Assembly (NCBI GenBank): GCA_947498455.1 | Contig: CANMKK010000042.1 | Coordinates: forward strand, 1 to 33,997 | From: an uncultured Aquimarina sp. | GTDB lineage: Bacteria > Bacteroidota > Bacteroidia > Flavobacteriales > Flavobacteriaceae | Reading direction: 5' to 3' | DNA length: 33,997 nt | In this document: in pieces, positions 20,054-26,788 of the stretch | Position numbering within the stretch: position 1 is the stretch's first letter | Layout of the letters: every line of letters begins with the position of its first letter | Program-made: the position numbers and the translations under genes | Notes under the pieces: model-generated | Told to the model about the DNA's origin: nothing | Databases searched by the model: none | Seen by the model: the letters and a program-made list of their open reading frames with translations, nothing else

Positions 20054-20212
20054 AGTTATATGTATGCGCAAATTCGTAACTTTTTTGGGTGGCCTTCTAA
20101 AATATACTTTTAAAACAACCTGAGCTCTTCAATAAGAAATTCTCACAAAAACTATCAAACAATTATTTAAATACTAAAAAATACATCTAAAAATTATTAC
20201 TTTATCAAGTAA

Positions 20213-20245
20213 TTTTGAATATGCGGTAAAACTACATTACTTTTG
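20213..20245 (+). promoter_or_regulatory. Possible plus-strand Bacteroidota promoter
   Basis: TTTTG (20213-20217), 20 nt, TACTTTTG (20238-20245) fits the TTG-N(17-23)-TAnnTTTG pattern. It would transcribe across the LytTR-type boxes into a region with no plus-strand gene before 21606, so any product would be a non-coding or leader RNA. Confidence 0.35.
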
Positions 20246-20266
20246 AGGAATTTTCCTTCGAATTGT

Positions 20267-20317
20267 ATGAACGGTATGTATTATTGTATGAACGGTACGT
20301 TTCAATACACGAACGGT
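20267..20317 (-). promoter_or_regulatory. Three LytTR-type binding boxes at exact 21-bp spacing
   Basis: On the minus strand the boxes read ACCGTTCAT (20267-20275), ACCGTTCAT (20288-20296) and ACCGTTCGT (20309-20317). All fit the LytTR consensus (T/A)(A/C)(C/A)GTTN(A/G)(T/C), and the 21-bp period is the spacing at which LytTR domains dimerise along one DNA face. They point at the T9SS protein gene, about 340 bp downstream. No LytTR regulator gene is in the window. Confidence 0.65.
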
Positions 20318-20616
20318 TATTTTTTTCAAAAAACACCCCCAACAACTTAAAAAACAACAAACTATACTAAAAAAAAGCATCAATACATCTCTCTCACATT
20401 AGATATAACCTAATAAAACAATACTTTTTTTAAGGGAAATAAAACCCAAATTACAAACTGATTTTCAAGTTTTTACAAGTAATAAAATATTAAAAAACAC
20501 CCTTAAAACCTACAAACCACACAACATCTCACATGCATATTATAATAGATCACTATATCCAAAATGGTATTCGACGTAAAATCGTTTTCTGTAAAACCTT
20601 ATGATATACCCGAAAT

Positions 20617-20787
20617 AGATTCTAAAAACAGATTAAAAATACGAAGCTTCTTTTTCCTCGTTTTGAAACAGTAAAATTCTTGCATAGTAGCAACAGTTCC
20701 GGAAGTTTTTTGCAATGAAAATGAGGAAGCTTGAACGAATATTTAAGCCAATTTTCAAGGTTTATTTCGTATTATATCTCTGGATTG
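20617..20787. repeat. Dispersed foldback repeat, copy 1 (copy 2 at 28194-28365)
   Basis: This stretch aligns with 28194-28365 along its whole length at roughly two thirds identity (estimated by eye), including the shared blocks GAAACAGTAAAA, CGGAAG and the tract ending in GGTTTATTT / GATTTATTT. Each copy can fold on itself: CCTCGTTTT pairs with AAAATGAGG here. No reading frame is kept in common, so it is a non-coding mobile-type or structured element. Confidence 0.65.
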
Positions 20788-20990
20788 ACTTCCTTATCTA
20801 GCTCTTGGTTAAGTGTAGAAATGCTTTTTTTTGGATTAATATCACCCTAAGTTTTATCTATTTTTAACTTTTATGACAACGTGAACTACTTTAGCTTAGC
20901 AATTAAGTCTGATGTTGATCCACCCAACTCCTATCATTATCACCAACTTTATTTTTCTTTCTTCCGTTTTACCATACATTTTAATCTTAC
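20772..20990 (-). pseudogene. Degraded coding remnant of unknown family
   Basis: In one minus-strand frame ending at TAA 20772-20774, sense codons give a protein-like sequence (GGSTSDLIAKLK, then DINPKKSISTLNQELDKEVN) interrupted by TAG 20886-20888, TAA 20871-20873 and TAG 20847-20849. Further upstream another frame gives MYGKTEERKIKL, suggesting a frameshift near 20935. The composition looks coding, but I do not recognise the family and cannot exclude chance. Its end overlaps repeat copy 1. Confidence 0.3.
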
Positions 20991-21026
20991 GTTAAAATTA
21001 TGAGTATTCCCCAGAAAAATATAATT

Positions 21027-21153
21027 AAAAAAAAGAGCCGCTCCTCAGCGACTCTTTCCAATATCAGGTCTTACAAAAGAATATAACAATATTTATTAAC
21101 CAACTTAAATATATTACACAAAAAAATTCAAAGTAAGACCATACTCTTAAAAC
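21027..21153 (-). ncRNA. Candidate small RNA A (about 125 nt)
   Basis: It is a minus-strand unit with all parts of an independent transcript: promoter CTTG-N19-TACCTTTG (21160-21190), a long-range closing stem in which GGTCTTAC (minus, 21140-21133) pairs perfectly with GTAAGACC (21074-21067), and an intrinsic terminator (21032-21057 plus T-run to about 21027). The interior is A/T-rich with no convincing reading frame. A related unit of the same order lies just upstream (21343-21470). It could be a regulatory RNA; comparison with the Flavo-1 and 6S Rfam families would be the first check. Confidence 0.6.
21032..21057 (-). terminator. Intrinsic terminator of small RNA A
   Basis: On the minus strand AAAGAGTCGCT pairs with AGCGGCTCTTT (one wobble or mismatch) around a GAGG loop and runs into T residues to 21027. 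Confidence 0.8.
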
Positions 21154-21159
21154 CTGGTA

Positions 21160-21190
21160 CAAAGGTAAAACCTTACTTTGATTACGCAAG
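21160..21190 (-). promoter_or_regulatory. Promoter of small RNA A
   Basis: The -33 CTTG is at 21187-21190 and the -7 box TACCTTTG at 21160-21167, with 19 nt between TTG and TA, the typical Bacteroidota arrangement. An upstream block (21215-21240) resembles 21552-21577 upstream of the second unit. Confidence 0.65.
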
Positions 21191-21342
21191 AGTTTTGTGT
21201 TAAAATTTATTCATATTTTCGACGAAATACACATTTTTTAGCTAAAAAAGGTGTTTTAGTTTTTTTTTTACCTTTTTTCGGATGAAAAAACAGTCATTCT
21301 TATGCTCTTTTTATAAAAAACAGACTCAGATTTATTCTAAAA

Positions 21343-21470
21343 TAGAAAAAAGAGCCACAATAATTGTAGCTCTTTTCAATATATTTGGTCTTTCTAAAGA
21401 TTAATTATTGATATCCATACCCCTTATAACAATAATATAGTCAATCTTTATTAGGACCATTACTAATAAA
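21343..21470 (-). ncRNA. Candidate small RNA B (about 130 nt), paralogue of A
   Basis: It is arranged as in unit A: -7 box TATATTTG (21477-21484), a conserved 5' part (minus strand CTAGGTTTATTAG, then ATGGTC), a long-range stem (TGGTC 21459-21455 with GACCA 21390-21386, plus AAAGATT 21449-21443 with AATCTTT 21402-21396), and a terminator (21348-21376). The primary sequence between the stems has drifted while the pairing is kept by different base pairs, as expected for a structured RNA. No coding potential is seen. Confidence 0.55.
21348..21376 (-). terminator. Intrinsic terminator of small RNA B
   Basis: On the minus strand AAAAGAGCTACAAT pairs with ATTGTGGCTCTTTT (one wobble) and is followed by further T residues. 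The GAGC...GCTC core is shared with the terminator of unit A. Confidence 0.75.
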
Positions 21471-21476
21471 CCTAGT

Positions 21477-21484
21477 CAAATATA
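21477..21484 (-). promoter_or_regulatory. -7 box of small RNA B
   Basis: TATATTTG on the minus strand aligns with the TACCTTTG box of unit A, and the bases that follow are similar in both. No good -33 TTG is visible at the right distance, so this promoter may be weaker. Confidence 0.45.
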
Positions 21485-21605
21485 TAAGTTATTAAAGTCT
21501 ATTTAATTAAAATAGCGTCCACAAAAAGAGCTTTTTACGATAAAGAACACACTTTTTCGACAAATGCACATTTTTAATAAAAAAACAAAACTATTATTTA
21601 GTCCA

Positions 21606-23627
21606 ATGAACAATCCACTATTAACTCCATTTGATTTAGCTCCTTTTTCTAAGCTAACATCTGAACATTTTTTGCCTGCTATCAAAAATGCAATAACAAT
21701 TGCAAAGCAAGAAGTAGATACAATAATTCAAAACACTACCCCCCCATCGTTCGCCAATACTATAGAAGCTTTAGATTATAGTGGCGAATTATTAGATAGG
21801 GTTACCAATATATTTTTTAACCTTAATAGTGCCGAAACTAATGAAGAGATACAAAAAGTAGCACAAGAAGCCTCTCCGCTTTTATCAGAGTTTAGAAATG
21901 ATATTGCACTGAACACAAAATTATTTAAAAGGATAGAAACCGTATACTTACAAAAAAAAGAACTCCAACTTAATCAAGAGCAACATACACTACTAGAAAA
22001 AAGGTATAAGTCTTTTTCCAGAAATGGAGCTAACCTTCCACCCGAAAAGAAAGACAAACTACGAAAAATTGACAAAGAACTTTCTTTAGCCAGTCTCAGC
22101 TTTGGAGAAAACATCTTGGCAGAAACCAATAAGTTCGAAATGTTGTTAACCAATGAATCCGATCTAAAAGGTCTACCAGATGGTGCTAAAGAAGCAGCAA
22201 AAGCACTAGCCGAATCTAAGAATAAAGAAGGATGGATGATAACCTTGGACTATCCCAGTTATATTCCTTTTATGACCTATGCGGATAATAGAGAATTACG
22301 AAAAGAATTATCCTTTGCTTTTGGGGCAAAAGGTTTTCAAAACGATACACTAGATAATCAGGAAATAGTTCTAAAAATTGTAAATCTTCGTCATAAACGT
22401 GCGCTATTATTAGGATATTCTTCTCACGCACATTATGTTTTAGAAGAACGCATGGCAGAAACTCCAGAAAAAGTGTTCTCTTTTCTTAATGAAATTCTTG
22501 AAAAAGCAAAACCCGCTGCAGAAAGAGAGTTTAATCAATTAGAGAGTTTTGCAAAAGAACTGGATGGTATCGATCAATTACAGAAATGGGATGGTGCTTA
22601 TTATTCTGAAAAACTAAAACAAAAACTTTTTGATTTAGATGACGAAAAGCTGAAACCATATTTTAAATTAGAAAATGTAATCAATGGTGTTTTTCAGATC
22701 GCTTCTAATTTATTCGGGTTACAATTTGAAGAAACAGATCAAGTTGATAAGTATCACGAAGAAGTAAAAACCTATAAAGTTACAGATCAACAGGACAATT
22801 TTGTTTCTATATTTTACGCAGATTTCCATCCAAGACCGGGAAAGCGAAATGGTGCATGGATGACATCATATAAATCGCAAATGCGTAAAAATGATACCAA
22901 TGTTAGACCCCATGTTTCTATTGTATGTAATTTTACAAAGCCTACACCGAGTAAACCTTCATTACTAACATTTAATGAGGTTACTACATTATTTCACGAA
23001 TTCGGACATGCGTTACACGGAATGTTAGCAGATACTACCTATCCCGGATTATCAGGAACCAGTGTGTATTGGGATTTTGTAGAACTGCCAAGTCAGGTAT
23101 TAGAAAATTGGTGTTATGAAAAAGATGCCCTTGCTTTATTTGCAAAACACTATGAAACTGGAGAAGTTATACCTATTGAATTAGTGGACAAAATAAAAGA
23201 ATCGGCGACATTTATGGAAGGAATGGCTACACTGCGTCAATTAAGTTTTGGACTATTGGATATGTCGTGGCATGCGAAAGATCCTAGTACGATAACTAGC
23301 GTAAAAGATCATGAAAAAAGTATCTTCCAAAACACTTCTCTATATCCAGATGTACCAGAAAACTGTATGAGTACTGCTTTTTCGCATATTTTTCAGGGAG
23401 GATACGCTGCGGGGTACTATTCTTATAAATGGGCAGAAGTATTGGATGCTGATGCTTTTGAATATTTTAAAGAAAATGGAATCTTTAATAAAGAAATTGC
23501 TACTAAGTTCAAGGAACACGTATTATCAAAAGGAGGTACAGAAAATCCGATGACTTTATATAAACGCTTCCGTGGGCAAGAACCAAAACCAGAAGCATTG
23601 CTAAAACGTGCCGGCTTAATCAAGTAA
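21606..23627 (+). CDS. M3 family oligoendopeptidase / dipeptidyl carboxypeptidase (Zn metallopeptidase)
   Basis: A thimet-type peptidase that cleaves short peptides, related to OpdA/PrlC and Dcp. From the ATG at 21606 it has about 673 residues, the usual family length, and begins MNNPLLTPFDLAPFSKL. The zinc site is HEFGH (His464, Glu465, His468), with the third ligand expected at Glu493 in FVELPSQ, followed by the family GTSVYWDF and the substrate-binding YAAGYYSYKWAE region near the C-terminus. The in-frame ATG at 21564 adds 14 unlikely residues inside a stretch duplicated at 21217-21240, so I reject it. There is no signal peptide from this start, so it is probably cytoplasmic. It stands alone, with the hairpin at 23651 as its likely terminator. 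Confidence 0.95.
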   Translation: MNNPLLTPFDLAPFSKLTSEHFLPAIKNAITIAKQEVDTIIQNTTPPSFANTIEALDYSGELLDRVTNIFFNLNSAETNEEIQKVAQEASPLLSEFRNDIALNTKLFKRIETVYLQKKELQLNQEQHTLLEKRYKSFSRNGANLPPEKKDKLRKIDKELSLASLSFGENILAETNKFEMLLTNESDLKGLPDGAKEAAKALAESKNKEGWMITLDYPSYIPFMTYADNRELRKELSFAFGAKGFQNDTLDNQEIVLKIVNLRHKRALLLGYSSHAHYVLEERMAETPEKVFSFLNEILEKAKPAAEREFNQLESFAKELDGIDQLQKWDGAYYSEKLKQKLFDLDDEKLKPYFKLENVINGVFQIASNLFGLQFEETDQVDKYHEEVKTYKVTDQQDNFVSIFYADFHPRPGKRNGAWMTSYKSQMRKNDTNVRPHVSIVCNFTKPTPSKPSLLTFNEVTTLFHEFGHALHGMLADTTYPGLSGTSVYWDFVELPSQVLENWCYEKDALALFAKHYETGEVIPIELVDKIKESATFMEGMATLRQLSFGLLDMSWHAKDPSTITSVKDHEKSIFQNTSLYPDVPENCMSTAFSHIFQGGYAAGYYSYKWAEVLDADAFEYFKENGIFNKEIATKFKEHVLSKGGTENPMTLYKRFRGQEPKPEALLKRAGLIK

Positions 23628-23650
23628 CAGAAACGCTCGACAGACAAAAC

Positions 23651-23692
23651 AAAGTATTAAACTTTCAAAACATTTTGAAAGTTTAATACTTT
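23651..23692. promoter_or_regulatory. 20-bp perfect inverted repeat: GbsR-family operator, also possible terminator
   Basis: Arms 23651-23670 and 23673-23692 are perfectly complementary around CA. The central CTTTCAAAA-N2-TTTTGAAAG (23662-23681) overlaps the -33 box of the regulator gene promoter, the classic position for autorepression. T residues after the right arm could also end the peptidase transcript. A weaker copy lies at 24275-24294. Confidence 0.7.
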
Positions 23693-23704
23693 TATATACA
23701 TTTG
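23673..23704 (+). promoter_or_regulatory. Promoter of the GbsR-type regulator gene, likely leaderless
   Basis: TTTTG (23673-23677), 19 nt, TACATTTG (23697-23704) is a textbook Bacteroidota promoter. The ATG is at 23709, only 4 nt beyond the -7 box, so transcription should begin at or next to the start codon and the mRNA would have essentially no leader. Confidence 0.65.
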
Positions 23705-23708
23705 TGCT

Positions 23709-24212
23709 ATGAATTACTCAGAAGCAAAAGAAAAATTTATATCAACTTGGGGAGCATTAGGTACTCTATGGGGTATTAATAAGGCTATGGCACAGATCCA
23801 TGCCTTATTATGGATATCACCAGAACCTCTTTCTATGGAAGATATTATGGAAGAGCTGCATATATCACGAGGCAATACAAGCATGAATTTGCGCCAGTTA
23901 ATGGATTGGGGGATTGTTTTTAAAGAAAGTAAACCTGGAGAACGAAAAGAGTATTTTGTATCTGAAAAAGATGTTCAGGAACTAGCACGGCAAGTGGCAA
24001 AAGAACGTAGTAGAAGAGAAATCAAACCTGTTATTAAAGTACTAAAAGATGTTTCGCGAATAGAAAGTGATGGAACTGCAAAAACAGAAGAGCTCATTAA
24101 GCAGACAAAAGCTTTGTATGATCTGGCAGATAATGCCGATACAATGATGAATAAAATTGTAAATCAAGAATCGAATTGGATTACTAAAACATTGATGAAA
24201 TTAATTAAATAA
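23709..24212 (+). CDS. GbsR/MarR-family transcriptional regulator
   Basis: A 167-residue winged-helix DNA-binding protein of the GbsR type. The N-terminal helix (MNYSEAKEKFISTWGALG) and the AQIHALLWISPEPLSMEDI segment are typical of the family. The recognition helix region is ELHISRGNTSMNLRQLMDWGIV (about 46-69), followed by a wing KPGERKEYF (76-84) and a long amphipathic C-terminal helix probably used for dimerisation. Ligands of the flavobacterial members are not known to me. A perfect palindrome overlaps its own promoter, and a related palindrome lies just before the seven-gene block that starts 100 bp downstream, so it probably represses itself and that block. Confidence 0.9.
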   Translation: MNYSEAKEKFISTWGALGTLWGINKAMAQIHALLWISPEPLSMEDIMEELHISRGNTSMNLRQLMDWGIVFKESKPGERKEYFVSEKDVQELARQVAKERSRREIKPVIKVLKDVSRIESDGTAKTEELIKQTKALYDLADNADTMMNKIVNQESNWITKTLMKLIK

Positions 24213-24274
24213 CATTCATATCTAATTAATTACGAGAAGATGAAGGAAGGTATTCCTTTTCTTTTTTAAAATAT

Positions 24275-24294
24275 GTTTCAAAAATTACTGAAAG
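24275..24294. promoter_or_regulatory. Second GbsR-type operator, before the membrane/methyltransferase operon
   Basis: GTTTCAAAAATTACTGAAAG matches the 20-bp core at 23662-23681 at 15 of 20 positions, with the same spacing and the same following bases TTTAA. It ends 18 bp before the ATG at 24313. No clear TAnnTTTG box is visible between it and the gene. Confidence 0.55.
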
Positions 24295-24312
24295 TTTAAA
24301 ATAATCAATATA

Positions 24313-24669
24313 ATGAAAATAGTACATAACATTAACAAATGGAGTTTTATAATTACTTTACTTTTATATATCACTGTAATTGGAGGTTTATTAGCTCAAA
24401 TCGCACTTGGTTGTATCCAAGTTACTCTGGGAATCATATTATTAACATATTGGCAAAAGTTAAACAACAAATCCAAAATACATATTTTAATATACTGGGG
24501 ACTTGTACTTATCTACGGTCTGACTTGGTTTCTATTCCAACCATCATCTAATGATTTTCTCCTATTCCTCTATTATGTATTTATCCCTATGGGTATTGCC
24601 GCATACTTTGTGTATATAACCTATCGAACCAAAAAAGCAAGTAATGAATTTCAACTTACTTACATATAG
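24313..24669 (+). CDS. Small four-helix membrane protein, unknown function
   Basis: A 118-residue very hydrophobic protein with about four predicted membrane segments (roughly residues 12-30, 32-46, 56-75 and 84-104) and a positively charged cytoplasmic-looking end (YRTKKASNEF). No domain is recognised. It is the first gene of the block controlled from 24275, and its end overlaps the start of the next gene by 26 bp, which implies translational coupling. An overlapping frame from 24339 is a shadow. The family is unknown; the role is inferred only from its neighbours (methyltransferase, epimerase-like and SRPBCC proteins). Confidence 0.75.
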   Translation: MKIVHNINKWSFIITLLLYITVIGGLLAQIALGCIQVTLGIILLTYWQKLNNKSKIHILIYWGLVLIYGLTWFLFQPSSNDFLLFLYYVFIPMGIAAYFVYITYRTKKASNEFQLTYI

Positions 24670-24988
24670 TATTTACCTACTGATTACGGCTCTAATTATT
24701 ATAAAAGTTGGATTCATCTGCTATAAGAATGGGAACATATTTGTAACAAATCTTATTCCTAATGATAAAGAATTCTGTACACGAATAAACAAGATGCTTT
24801 TAGTGGGTTATTATCTTATAAATATAGGATATGTCGTGATTTCTTTGTCGGATTGGAAAAAAATCAACTCCTTTCTTCAAATGGTCGAAAGCATTTCTAA
24901 ACATACAGCAATTATCATCAGTATATTGGCTCTCTTGCATTACTTCAACCTATTTTGGATAACAAAATTTATTAAAAAAATTAAATAA
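24644..24988 (+). CDS. Small membrane protein, paralogue of the next gene
   Basis: 114 residues, about three membrane segments. Its KNGNIFVTNLIPN segment, charged loop and VGYYLINIGYVVISL helix align with KNGKAFMIDIFKG and VGFYLLNIGWALLIL of the next protein, so the two are tandem paralogues. It starts inside the preceding gene (26-bp overlap). No catalytic motif is seen. The pair may form a heterodimer; that is an inference. Confidence 0.78.
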   Translation: MNFNLLTYSIYLLITALIIIKVGFICYKNGNIFVTNLIPNDKEFCTRINKMLLVGYYLINIGYVVISLSDWKKINSFLQMVESISKHTAIIISILALLHYFNLFWITKFIKKIK

Positions 24989-25004
24989 TTATAAATACTA
25001 CTTT

Positions 25005-25388
25005 ATGGAAACTTCTAAAATCTTTATTGGATACATTATTTACTTACCAATTGCAATTACTCTGACCTATTTTGTTTCTAAAACACTTTTTAAAAATGGT
25101 AAAGCTTTTATGATTGATATTTTTAAAGGTAAAGACAATATTGCCATTGCAACAAATCGTTTATTCGAAGTTGGTTTTTATTTATTAAACATCGGTTGGG
25201 CGTTATTAATTCTAAAAATTGATAGTCATCGTTTTAATAACACTTATCAAAATTTAATAGAAATATTAAGTTTCAAAATAGGTGGTTTCTCAATCTATCT
25301 AGGACTAATGTTATTCCTTAACATGTACTTGTTCTTCAGAGGAAGAAAAAAATCAAAACTAACCACATCAATTGCACCTATTGCGTAA
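25005..25388 (+). CDS. Small membrane protein, paralogue of the preceding gene
   Basis: 127 residues with about three membrane segments and a basic C-terminal tail (RGRKKSK). It shares the KNG loop and VG(Y/F)YLxNIG helix with the preceding protein, from which it is separated by 16 bp. The second half has diverged, with a longer polar end. The function is not recognised. It is followed after 61 bp by the methyltransferase gene. Confidence 0.78.
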   Translation: METSKIFIGYIIYLPIAITLTYFVSKTLFKNGKAFMIDIFKGKDNIAIATNRLFEVGFYLLNIGWALLILKIDSHRFNNTYQNLIEILSFKIGGFSIYLGLMLFLNMYLFFRGRKKSKLTTSIAPIA

Positions 25389-25449
25389 CCATGACTCTCT
25401 TTTATGACGCTTCTTTTTATTGAAAACAACTATTAAAAATAATGCGATT

Positions 25450-26331
25450 ATGAATACAACAATTCCTTTATTACATAAAATCCGAACACAAAAGACCAAT
25501 AAAGAAAACCTCATCGACCTTTATGACGAAGCCACAGAGGATTACGAATTTTGGAGCAAGGATTTCAACATGCACTTTGGGTATTACATTCCTTTTAAAA
25601 CTTCAATGCTTAAAAGAGATTCCATGCTCAATGAGATGAACAATCAAGTTTTTAATCGATTACGATTCAATAAAAGAAAGGCACTACTAGTAGATTTAGG
25701 ATGCGGAATAGGCGGCACTATCCGCTATGGACTAAGAAAATATCCTCGTATACATATTATAGGAGTTAGTCTATCACCATTTCAGGTTCAGGAAGGAAAT
25801 AAGCGCTTAAAAAACATGAATGGTATATTGTTAGAAGAAAACTTCTGTAATACTTCTTTCTCCTCAGCTTCCATTGATAGTGTATATGCAGTAGAAAGTT
25901 TGTGCCACTCCGGGCATAATGACAATGCCCTAAAAGAAGCCTATCGTATTCTAAAACCAGGTGCAAACTTTGTTATTGCAGATGCCTTTCTAAAAAAAGA
26001 CCAAGATCAATTATGCCTAGGTAGTAAGTATTGTTACAATCAATTATGTAAAGGGTGGAGCCTAGAAGGGTTGGGTAATATCGAAAAGGTTAGAAGCTCA
26101 TTAAAACACATCGGTTTTAAAAATATAATCATAGAAGATATTTCTGTTAGAGTAGCTCCCTCTGTTCTTCATGTACCTTTTGCAATAATTGGTTTTATTT
26201 TAAAAAAAATAAGCAATAAAGAATCAATTAAATCGCAAAGCTGGAAAAACCTAAAAGGCTCGCTATTTTCATTACTATCTGGATTACATATAAACAGTTT
26301 TGGATATTACCTGATTACAGCCACCAAATAA
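25450..26331 (+). CDS. Class I SAM-dependent methyltransferase (UbiE/Erg6/tocopherol methyltransferase-like)
   Basis: A Rossmann-fold methyltransferase of about 293 residues. Motif I is VDLGCGIGGT (about 81-90), a post-I acidic position is replaced by VSLSPFQ as in the Erg6/gamma-tocopherol type, and a later YAVESLCHSGH plus AYRILKPGANFVIAD matches the small-molecule lipid/quinone methyltransferase layout. The N-terminal YDEATEDYEFWSKDFNMHFGYY is also typical of that class. The ATG at 25450 is preferred to an upstream TTG at 25420. The C-terminal hydrophobic stretch (VPFAIIGFILKKI) may touch the membrane. The next gene starts after 4 bp. The substrate is probably a membrane lipid, quinone or sterol-like compound, inferred from the context. 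Confidence 0.88.
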   Translation: MNTTIPLLHKIRTQKTNKENLIDLYDEATEDYEFWSKDFNMHFGYYIPFKTSMLKRDSMLNEMNNQVFNRLRFNKRKALLVDLGCGIGGTIRYGLRKYPRIHIIGVSLSPFQVQEGNKRLKNMNGILLEENFCNTSFSSASIDSVYAVESLCHSGHNDNALKEAYRILKPGANFVIADAFLKKDQDQLCLGSKYCYNQLCKGWSLEGLGNIEKVRSSLKHIGFKNIIIEDISVRVAPSVLHVPFAIIGFILKKISNKESIKSQSWKNLKGSLFSLLSGLHINSFGYYLITATK

Positions 26332-26335
26332 AAAC

Positions 26336-26776
26336 ATGAAACGAAGTACGATCATATACACCTGGATCTATATCATTATAGCTGCTGGCATATCAACAAT
26401 TATTTTGTTTTTTTATGCAAAAGCACTTCCTGAATTGATTCTTGATAGCAGTTTGGAAAAAGAGATGTTTATGTGTTCTGGTCAAATTGTCTGGCAGGGA
26501 ATCATACTATCTCTATTCATTACCAAAAAAGTAACAAGATACATCTGCCATATGATTACGATCTCTTTGTTAGGATCACTATTTCTAATCCCGCTTATAC
26601 TTCTTTATCAATTAAAAGTTGTCAGTCTAGAAATCCGTGTCCTATTATTTTTATTAGTAGTACTATTTATGATACTAGAACACTCCAGAAGGGTTCAAAA
26701 ACTAAAACTACCCAATTACTTAACCATCACATGGATATTCTACCGAATACTCTGGTTACCTATTTTACTATTTTAA
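26336..26776 (+). CDS. Four-helix membrane protein, unknown function
   Basis: 146 residues, about four membrane segments (near 7-28, 46-63, 73-95 and 99-117) and a terminal hydrophobic stretch ending ILWLPILLF. A short motif (SRRVQKLKLPN) lies in the only long polar loop. Gaps of 4 bp before and 12 bp after place it firmly in the operon with the methyltransferase and the epimerase-like gene. I do not recognise the family. Confidence 0.75.
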   Translation: MKRSTIIYTWIYIIIAAGISTIILFFYAKALPELILDSSLEKEMFMCSGQIVWQGIILSLFITKKVTRYICHMITISLLGSLFLIPLILLYQLKVVSLEIRVLLFLLVVLFMILEHSRRVQKLKLPNYLTITWIFYRILWLPILLF

Positions 26777-26788
26777 ATCAAAAAAAAA

